Of a DNA stretch of 64,000 bases, positions 56,141-64,000 are shown one piece after another. Positions within the stretch are counted from its first letter, which is position 1. Each line of letters opens with the position of its first letter. The notes under the pieces were generated by a model. It saw nothing but the letters and a program-made list of their open reading frames with translations, ran no database searches and was not told where the DNA came from. The stretch lies in assembly GCF_029407905.1 (NCBI RefSeq), contig NC_073626.1:81123482-81187481 (forward strand). Direction: 5' to 3'. The DNA comes from Bubalus kerabau. Its lineage: Eukaryota; Chordata; Mammalia; Artiodactyla; Bovidae. The translations under genes were made by a program, and so were the position numbers.

Positions 56141-57458
56141 CTACCATGATGGAGAGGCCAGGTCATTATGGCAAAAGGCTGTTAAAAATAATTACCAAAG
56201 AGAATCTTTACAGTGCCTAGGAAAAGCCCCAGCACAGCCTCATTCAGTCACTTTTGCTGAATGAGAGAATGCATTCCATATTCATGCATGACAAATACAG
56301 TAACGCTACATCAGAGTGAGAGAGCAATTAAAATTACACAAATAAATCCATCCTGTAACCTTTAAACTACCTATACATTTTTGACAATCCAGTTCTCTGA
56401 AGGTCCTGCTTTGTGCTCATTATCCTCTTCCCAAAGTTCAAACAACCTGGACAATGTTAAAGGTAGGTATTTCTGAACTACTCTCTGAAGACTTAATGAC
56501 TGGTTTGGTCTTAGGCCCAAAGAGGCCACCCAAGAGTTCAGTTCACTGTATCTGCTTAAACTATAGCCCTTTCTTCAAAGCCAAAAGAGAAAGTAAACAA
56601 GCAAGAAGCAAGAAATGCTGAACAGATTCTATGACTGACTGAAAACTTGCAGCAGTTGGCTCTGCCCTTATCCACAAGGACTGGGGCTGTTCCTTGACTC
56701 TAAGAAGTAACGCATTTTCTGCTTTCACACCTTTCTTAGGTGATTCATTTCCCAATCACTTTCCCAGTGGAGTGTCTATCCTTGTGAAAAGGAAATGCTA
56801 ATCAGTCCTCATACACCACTTGTCCATACCTGTCTCTACTTGCCTCCCTTCTCCATCAGTTCATACACCACACTGACACTAATGTATGTTTCTAAGGTTC
56901 AAAATTTTACTCAAGATTCCCATCCTCACAGAGAGACTTTGCTTAGCACTCCCAACTTGATCAATCTGTGCTGAACACAATCAACATTCTCCACATCATC
57001 TCAACTTGATTATAGTCACATCTGTCTGTGCATCACTTTGAAAGAGCGAGCATTGCTCCTCCATTGTTTTCTGTCACATATTAACCAGAAATCTCTTCAC
57101 CAGATATTGCCTAATACACACCAGGGAACAATGGAGGGAAATCTGTATCTTCCATGTCTTTTAAAGGTCACGTCCCTTAAGACTTTTCTAAAACCATAAT
57201 TGCACACTGTGGGTACTTAGCAAAGATGGCTATTTCACTTCTCATTAGGAAAGTTGTTGTATGCTGTTTTAGGAAACTGCTATAGTCAAATTGGGAATCA
57301 TATTGGATACAAGGCCAAGCTGACCTTGTTTAACTTCATATCAACATTAAAATGATGTAGCACATAAAATAACAGTGTTTCCAAGTTAGACTTTTCAAAA
57401 TCTTTTATCACATTTAAAACCTTTGCATGCATAGCACATTTTTTTAAATTACATACTT
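56141..57458. other. unassigned DNA, 1.3 kb
   Basis: No gene recognised. 56880-57110 vaguely resembles decayed L2 but I cannot support it. Confidence 0.45.
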
Positions 57459-57465
57459 ACTAGAT

Positions 57466-57870
57466 GCAATCTCAAAAACAGAATGATCTCTGTTCATTCC
57501 CAAGGCAAACCTTTCAATATCACAGTAATCCAAGTCTATGCCCCGACCAGTAATGCTGAAGAAGCTGAAGTTGAATGGTTCTATGAAGACCTACAAGACC
57601 TTTTAGAACTAACAACCAAGAAAAATATGTCGTTTTCATTATAGGGGACTGGAATTCAAAAGTAGGAAGTCAAGAGATTGTAACAGGCTAATTTGGCCTT
57701 GGAGTACGGAATGAAGCAGGGCAAAGGCTAACAAAGTTTTGCCAAGAGAACGCACTGGTCATAGCAAACACCCTCTTCCAACAACATAAGAGAAGACTCT
57801 ATACATGGACATCACCAGATGGTCAATACTGAAATCAGATTGATTATATTTTTTGCAGCCAAAGATGGAG
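57466..57870 (+). pseudogene. BovB endonuclease (APE-type) relic
   Basis: C-terminal part of the apurinic-like endonuclease that nicks target DNA in RTE elements. Visible: 'ITVIQVYAPTSNAEEAEVE', the catalytic 'GDWN' at 57644-57655 and 'NQIDYI' near 57833-57850. In the same frame there are stops at 57689-57691 (TAA) and 57830-57832 (TGA, where an arginine CGA would fit, a typical CpG decay change). The N-terminal catalytic residues lie upstream of the truncation point. Non-functional. Confidence 0.85.
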
Positions 57871-58028
57871 AAACTCTATAGTCAGCAAAAACAAGACCAG
57901 GAGCTGACTGTGGCTCAGATCATGAACTCCTTATTGACAAATTCAGACTTAAATGGAAGAAAGTAGGGAAGAGCACTAGGCCATTCAGGGATGACCTAAA
58001 TCAAATCCCTTACAATTATACACTGGAA

Positions 58029-58316
58029 GTGACAAACACATTCAAGGGATTAGACCTGACAGACAGAGTGCCTGAAGAACTATGGATGGAGGTTCATGAC
58101 ACTGTACAGGAGGCAGTGATCAAGACCATGCTCAAGAAAAAGAAATGCAAAAAGGCAAAATGGTTGTCTGAGGAAGCCTTACAAATAGCTGAGAAAAGAA
58201 GAGAAGATAAGAAAAAAGGAGAAAAGGAAAGATATACTCATTTGAATGCAGAGTTCCAAAGAATAGCAAGGAGAGATTTAAAAAACCCTTCCTCAGTGAT
58301 CAGTGTAAAGAAATAG
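58029..58316 (+). pseudogene. BovB linker region between endonuclease and RT
   Basis: A 95-codon open frame, lysine- and glutamate-rich ('KKKKCKKAKWLSEEALQIAE', 'RREDKKKGEKERYTHLNAEF'), corresponding to the region between the two enzymatic domains. It is out of register with the endonuclease frame upstream, so at least one frameshift lies between. Function in RTE elements is not established to my knowledge; probably nucleic-acid contact, by composition. Confidence 0.8.
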
Positions 58317-58729
58317 AGGAAAACAACAGAATGGGAAAGACTAGAGATCTCTTCAAGAAAATTAGAGATACCAAGGGAACACTTCATGCAAATATGGGCA
58401 CAATAAAAGACAGAAATGGTATGGACCTAACAGAACCAGAAGATATTAAGAAGAGGTAGCAAGAATACACAGAAGAACTGTACAAAAAAGATCTTCATGA
58501 CCCAGATAACCACAATAGTGTGATCACTCACCTAGAGCCAGACATCCTGGAATGTGAAGTCAAGTGGGCCTTAGGAAGCATCACTACAAACAAAACTAGT
58601 GGAGGTGATGGAATTCCAGTTGACCTATTTCAAATCCTGAATGATGATGCTGTGAAAGTACTGCACTCAATATGCCAACAAATTTAGAAAACTCAGCAGT
58701 GGTCACAGGACTGGAAAGGGTATGTTTTC

Positions 58730-59838
58730 ATTCTAATCCCAAAGAAAGGTATTGCCAAAGAATGCTCCAACTACTGAATAATTGCACTCATCTCACTCGC
58801 TAGCAAAGCAATGCTCAAAATTCTCCAAGTCAGGCTTCAATAGTATGTGAACCGTGAACTTCCAGGCTTTCAAGCTTGATTTAGAAAAGGCAGAGCAACC
58901 AGAAATCAAATTGCCAACATCCACTGGATCATCAAAAAAGCAAGAGAGTTCCAGAAACACATCTATTTCTGCTTTCTTGACTATGCCAAAGCCTTTGACT
59001 ATGTGGATCACAACAAACTGTGGAAAATTCTTCAAGAGATGGGAATACTAGACCACCTGACCTGGCTCCTGAGAAATCTGTATGCAGGTCAGGAAGCAAC
59101 ATTTAGAACTGGACATGCAACAACACACTGGTTCTAAATTGGGAAAGGAGTATGTCAAGGCTGTATACTGTCACCCTGCTTATTTAACTTATATGCAGAG
59201 TACATCATGTGAAATGTCAGGCTGTATGAACCACAAGCTGGAATCAAGATTGTTGAGAGAAATATCAATAACCTCAAATATGCAGATGACACCACCCTTA
59301 TGGCAGAAAGCGAAGAAGTACTAAAGAGCCTGTTGATGAAAGTGAAAGAGGAGAGTAAGAAAATTGGCTTAAAACTCAACATTCAGAAATCTAAGATCAA
59401 TGTATCCGGTCCCATCACTTCATGGCAAATAGATGGGGAAACAATGGAAACAGTGACAGACTTTATTTTGAGGGGCTCCAAAATCACTGCAGATGGTGAC
59501 TGCAGCCATGAAATTAAAAGACGCTTGCTCCTTGGAAGAAAAACTATGATCAACCCGGACAGCATATTAAAAAGCAGAGACATTAGTTTGTCAACAAAGG
59601 TCCATCTAGTCAAAGCTATGGTTTTTCCTGTAGTTGTGTATGGATGTGAGAGTTGGACCACAAAGCTGAGTGCCAAAGAACTGATCCTTTTGAACTGTGG
59701 TGTTGGAGAAGACTCTTGAGAGTCCCTTGGACTGCAAGGAGATCCAATCAGTCCATCCTGATGGAAATCAGTGCTGAATATTCATTGGAAGGACTGATGT
59801 TGAGGTTGAAATTCCAATATTTCGGCTGCCTGATGTGA
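58730..59838 (+). pseudogene. BovB reverse transcriptase relic
   Basis: RT palm and C-terminal region, in pieces. Motif A 'FLDYAKAFDYVDH' is read from 58973 and motif C 'YADDTTLMAESEEVLKSLL' from 59279, with both catalytic aspartate positions retained. Motif B is degenerate and the frame is interrupted near 59137 by a TAA-like change. The C-terminal half is open from 59300 to 59719, then shifts. It corresponds to the frames at 9593-10968 on the other strand. No functional product is possible. Confidence 0.88.
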
Positions 59839-60049
59839 AGAACTGACTCATCTGAAAAGACCCTGATGCTGGGAAAGATTGAAGGCAGGAGGAGAAGGGG
59901 ATGACAGAGGATGAGATGGTTGGATGGCATCACCAACTTGATGGACATGAGTTTGAGTAAGCTCCAGGAGTTGGTGATGAACAGGAAAGCCTGGAGTGCT
60001 GCAGTCCATGGGGTCGCACAGACTGAGTGACTGAACTGATTGACTAGAT

Positions 60050-60899
60050 TTAAGATCTTTTTAATACTTCCTTTTCCAGAAATAGCAAGCGAGGCTGTTC
60101 AGGCTAATTCCTTGTCTTTCTGGTCTATTAAAAACAACTAAACTCAATCTAAAATAATTTTAAAAGCATCAGAGTGACAGGAGTGTAAGAAAGTATTAGA
60201 ACAAAAATATAAGGGATGTTGGGAACCAAAGACCTAAGTAGAGCACCAACATTCTTCTCACCTCAGGGGCATCTGCCATAGCCAGTAACTCTGGGCTTCT
60301 GCTTTGACAGCCTCCTGGAGAAAAGGGAAAAGAATCAAGACCCAAGTTGGGGATATTATAGATACTGTCCATGCTATGTGGATAGGATGAGTGTGAACCG
60401 TACACAAACACTACTTCTACCCCTAACTATGGGCAACTATAAGGATGGCTCTTGGTATTAAAAAGGAGAAAAGAGAAAAAGAAAAACTATTCCATGTGGT
60501 CAAAGATCCACAACCATGACTGTAACCTAAGGTCACTATGCCTTTGGGGTCCTGATCATCTTAAACCATGGACTTGTTTTTAGTAATACAGTGGTAGTAT
60601 CCAAAAATATTTTACAGAGACAAATGTATAATTCTCTCTGGAGAATGGTATCTTCTTCCTAGGCCTTAAGCATTATTCCAGTACTTTTTAAGAATAAAGA
60701 GTAGCACAAAATTAAAGTAGATAGGGAAAAACAGTTATCACAAAGCAGAGTTGGTAAGAAACCCACAAATATTGAAACTATCAAATACAGATTTTAGAAT
60801 AGCTATGCTTACTCTAGGTAAAGAAATTAAAAAAAAAAAAGGCAAAATGTATCTGCAAAGAATAGGAAACATTTTATAAAAAATGACAAAGCAGGTTTT
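60050..60899. other. unassigned DNA
   Basis: No gene recognised. Ends in an A-rich stretch that may belong to the next L1. Confidence 0.5.
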
Positions 60900-60970
60900 T
60901 ATTTTCTGTACACTGGAAACTAACACAACATTGTAAATCAATTATATTTCAATCAAAAAATATATATGTA
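60900..60970 (+). mobile_element. L1 3' terminus fragment
   Basis: 'actaacacaacattgtaaatc' and 'aattatatttcaatcaaaaa' are the L1 3' end, in the opposite orientation to the copy at 9402-9497. Confidence 0.75.
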
Positions 60971-61079
60971 TTCAATAAAAGTGATCAAGTAGGTATTTTA
61001 GAAAGACCAAATAGTCTTAATTTCTACAATTAAAAAAATACAACCAAATTAAAACATGGTTGGAGAAGGAAATCATAAA

Positions 61080-62900
61080 TTAGAGTTAATAAGAGCACTG
61101 GTGATTTGGAAGATAGGTCAGATGACATTTAACATACAGCTATACAAATAAAAAATGAAAAATACAAAAAATAATTTAGATACATGGAAGATAGAATGAA
61201 ATGTCTAATATATCTCATTATAGTTACAGAAGAAGAAAATAGAATAGGGAAGAGGTAATATTTGTAGAGGTGATGGTTGACAATTTTCCAGAACTGATGA
61301 CAGATAGCAACCCATAGATTAAGAAGCACAGAGAATCTTAAGAGTAAGTTTTTAAACTATAATTTTACATAGCATACTGAAAATACAGAAAGACTAAGAG
61401 AAAAATAGTACAGGATACAGAGGGGAAGGGGGGCATTATCTTCAAAGGAAAAACAGGCCTATATCAACTTCTCTACAACAAAGTGAGCAAGAAGAGAGTG
61501 GAATGATATCATCAATGTGCTGAAAGAAAACAACTGTCTATCATATTCTTGACTCAGAAAAAAACAATTTCAAGAATAAAAGGAACACATATTTGTTTTT
61601 AGATGACAAAAACAAAGAGATTTCATCTATAGCAAACCTTAAGGATCTGCAGAAAGAAAGGAATGATTGCAGATAGAAGGTCTAAGAACAAAAAAAGGAT
61701 GAAAAATAAAGAAAATGGTAAATATGCATGCAAATCTAAAAGAACATTAACTCTATGTGGCCGTAGGTTAGCAATGTCTTAAGATTAAAATACACAGAAT
61801 GAAAGGCATGAGTCAGGAGCGGGTATATGTAGATAAAAATATTCTAAATACATCAGATCTTCTGGGAGAAGGGTTAAAAAACTGGATTAATATTGATTTT
61901 GATAACTTAAGTATAACCATTGCAATTTTTTAGAGTAACTACCAAATAGCTTAAAAACTGAATTTATAATTTCAAAACCACCAAGGAAAATGGAATCATA
62001 AAAATAATAAATGCAAAAGTCAAGAAAGATGAGATAAAGAAACATAAAACAAACAAAGCAATAGAAAACACAAACCAGGATGAAGATTTAAAAGTATTTA
62101 AAAGTGATGATATTAAGTGGCTATTAGATAAGCTCCAGTGGAAAGAAAGAGAACAAATATTTTCAGTCTGAATTAAAACAAAATCCTACTATTTATTATC
62201 TAAGGGAAAAAACATCTAAACATAAAAATACAAAAGAGTTAAACAAAAATCTGGAAAAAGTATTATGCAAATAACCATTAAAATTGGTGTGGCTACATTA
62301 ATATGAAACAAAATTGACTTCAAGGTAAAAAGCATTATTAGATATGAGAATCACTTCATACTAACAAAACATTCAATGTACCAGAAAGTCATTATAATTT
62401 TAAATGCATATATACCTAACAGCTAGCCTAAAATATTTATAATGCAATACTGACAGAATTACAAGGATGAACAGAAAAATTCATAATCATAGTTGGAGAT
62501 TTTAAACATTTTCCTCAGTAACTGACAGAATAAGCAGACTCCCTCCCCCAGAGAAGTAAAATACAGGAGACTTCAGGATTGTGATTAAAATCATCAACAA
62601 ATGGAAGTTATACAACAGTATAATCAACGATTATAGAACTCACATTCTTGTAGTCTACAAAGAACCTTTATAAACAGTGACCATACACCGGACTTTACAA
62701 CAATCTCAACAATTTTCTAAAGAGAAAAATCATACAGAGAATGATCTTCTATCAGAAGCTAGAAATAATTTAAAAATTTGAAATAAAAAAAAATTCTAAA
62801 TAATTACTGAATCGAAGAACAAAATGTACTAGAAAATAGAAAATTTTATATCAAGTAGTAATAAAATGCAAATGTTAAAAACTATCGGATGTATAGCTTT
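61080..62900 (+). mobile_element. old L1 (L1M-type), ORF2 5' part and upstream
   Basis: From about 62250 the blocks 'gtgtggctacattaatatgaaac', 'aaaattgacttcaaggtaaa', 'tgcatatatacctaacagc' and 'catagttggagattttaaaca' follow the endonuclease region of L1 ORF2. The earlier part ('tatcatcaatgtgctgaaag', 'aaatggtaaatatgcatgc') fits the upstream L1M region. Stops and indels throughout; left edge uncertain. Confidence 0.65.
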
Positions 62901-63039
62901 TATCCCACACAGAAACAGACACTGAAACATTATATAATGTTGGAACATTATGTTATGGATATTATCGTGTTATGAACATTAATTTGGAACATTAATTTAT
63001 GGTTACCCTATCTAAGCCCAAATTCTCCACCTAGTCATA

Positions 63040-63420
63040 CAGCAGAGAAACTCATGACAGTGTGCCCAGAAATATATGTACCAGAATATTCATAGCGTTA
63101 TTTTTTGCAGAAGCCCCAAGTTGGAAACAACCCAAATATCCAACAGTAAAAGAGATCAATGTACTGTGATATGTTTATACAATGAAATACCATCCAGCAG
63201 TGAAAAATGAATAAACTGCTGCCAATTACACATACACAATCAGCATGGATATACCTTAGAAGCACACTGCGGAGCAGAAGAGGCCACACATACAAGAAAA
63301 CGTACAGTATGATCCTATTCATATTAAGTTTAAAAACAGGCAAAACTAAACTGTGTTGTTTTGGAATACATGTATAAACAATAAGACTGAAAGTAAAAGT
63401 AAGACAATAATTCCCACAAA
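63040..63420 (+). mobile_element. old L1 3' region
   Basis: 'gaatattcatagcgttattt', 'ccaagttggaaacaacccaa', 'caatgaaataccatccagca' and 'acgtacagtatgatcctattc' follow the ORF2 end/3' UTR order of old L1. It may be the 3' end of the element at 61080 after a large internal deletion. Confidence 0.75.
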
Positions 63421-63469
63421 AGTGATACACTCATTAATTTCTTGGGAAGAAAGGCAGTGTTGTGCTAGG

Positions 63470-63700
63470 CAAGGAGTTCTTGAAAGGCAGGCGGGGGGTG
63501 CTGAGAACTGCACCCAGACAATCAAAGCTATGGGACAGCGCATTCTAGGAAGAAGGAACAGCATGTGCAAAGGCCTATAGGTAGGAATGAGTTGGCAAAG
63601 TGATGTCCCTGGAGCCTAGTGGGAGGAGATGAAGTCTGAGAGGCCAACAGACAAGACCTAGATGAGGCAAGGGCCCTGCAGGCCAGGGTGACTTGTTTAG
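63470..63700. repeat. ancient interspersed repeat, family not named
   Basis: 'gaacagcatgtgcaaaggcc', 'ggtaggaatgagttggcaaa' and 'gccctgcaggccagggtga' belong to a widespread mammalian repeat pattern I recognise but cannot assign to a family with confidence. Confidence 0.4.
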
Positions 63701-63737
63701 TTTAGATTTTACTAAAGGGCATAGACTGGCAGGGGGG

Positions 63738-63936
63738 CCTTCCCAGGTGGCTCAGTGGTAAAGATTCTACCTGCAAATCAGGAAATGTTGGTTCGATCCC
63801 TGGGTGGGGAAGATTCCCTGGAGGAAGAAACAGCAACCCACTCCAGTATTCTTGCCTGGAGAATCCCATGGACGGAGGAGCCTGGCAGGCTACATACAGT
63901 CCATGGGGTTGCAAAGAGTCAGACATGACTGAGTGA
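63738..63936 (+). mobile_element. Bov-tA SINE, full length
   Basis: Head 'ggccttcccaggtggctcag', B box 'tggttcgatccctgggt', full body, ending 'gacatgactgagtgaaa'. It adjoins an antisense SINE that runs off the window. Confidence 0.93.
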
Positions 63937-64000
63937 AAGTGAAAGTCGCTCAGTTGTGTCCAACTCTTTGCAACCCCTTGGAATTCTCCAGGCCAGAATA
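63937..64000 (-). mobile_element. Bov SINE, antisense, cut by the window edge
   Basis: Antisense 3' part with an internal deletion: 'gcaaccccttgg' joins directly to 'aattctccaggccagaata'. Lies tail-to-tail with the previous SINE. Confidence 0.85.

Larger units (their letters stand above)
57466..60042 (+). mobile_element. BovB LINE, longest copy, about 2.6 kb, sense
   Basis: Starts inside the endonuclease domain ('atgcaatctcaaaaacag') and runs to the 3' terminus ('gactgaactgattga'). A short 7-bp duplication, actagat, lies at 57459-57465 and 60043-60049. The full element is about 3.2 kb as I recall, so only the 5' UTR and the start of the endonuclease are missing. The ORF is broken throughout. 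Confidence 0.93.

Noticed and set aside
57466..60042. possibly active BovB
   Set aside because: 5'-truncated, with several in-frame stops and frameshifts; no intact ORF.
1..64000. a novel multi-gene system (defence, biosynthetic or similar)
   Set aside because: The composition is ordinary repeat-rich ruminant non-coding DNA; no cluster of conserved genes, operon-like structure or foreign insert was seen.

Overview
The window is repeat-rich DNA from a ruminant, most likely a bovid (cattle, sheep or goat group). It carries many copies of the BovB (RTE-type) LINE, tRNA-Glu-derived Bov-tA SINEs, dimeric BOV-A2 SINEs, ruminant-type L1 3' ends and CHR-type SINEs, on a background of older mammalian repeats (MIR, L2, L1M, HAL1-like, MER20-like, Tigger/MER8-like). 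I found no protein-coding gene of the host, no convincing exon, no RNA gene and no CpG island. Every long open frame I could explain is either a relic of a BovB or L1 reverse-transcriptase ORF or an antisense or chance shadow inside a repeat. The window is best read as intergenic or deep-intronic DNA.

Layout. 0-9 kb: isolated SINEs, an L1 3' end carrying a 55-bp SINE stub, an antisense old L1, and long stretches of unassigned AT-rich DNA. 9.4-11.3 kb: an old antisense L1 split by a SINE fragment and a 1.5-kb antisense BovB. 12.2-18.6 kb: a BovB with head and tail in opposite orientations, a HAL1-like relic, and two more BovB copies. 18.6-25.8 kb: a Tigger-type MITE, MIR, a 0.9-kb antisense ruminant L1 with a 17-bp target duplication, and SINEs. 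25.8-31.5 kb: mostly unassigned, with two adjacent MIRs, a 36-bp tandem duplication and an L1M 3' end. 31.5-35.7 kb: three head-to-tail Bov-tA dimers, a MER20-like MITE and a twin-primed L1. 35.2-41.2 kb: BovB 3' ends, an inverted SINE pair, an L1, L2 and BOV-A2. 41.2-44.8 kb: a 3.6-kb stretch with no repeat I recognise. 45.1-46.9 kb: BovB nested inside BovB, then a solo retroviral-type LTR. 47-57 kb: CHR SINEs, L2, broken L1M, MIR, BOV-A2 and a second probable LTR. 57.5-60 kb: the longest BovB (about 2.6 kb), with degenerate endonuclease and reverse-transcriptase domains. 60-64 kb: old L1 material and a SINE pair running off the right edge.

No genes work together here; the structure is a record of retrotransposition. 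The clearest second-look items are the composite SINE dimers (two with single target-site duplications, so apparently inserted as one unit), the L1 5' inversion at 33.5 kb, the BovB inversion composite at 12.2 kb, the BovB-in-BovB nest, the two LTRs, and the unassigned stretch at 41-45 kb. I did not find evidence for a new biological system. Family names were assigned by eye from remembered consensus features, so subfamily names are tentative and element edges without a stated target duplication are good to roughly 10-30 bases.
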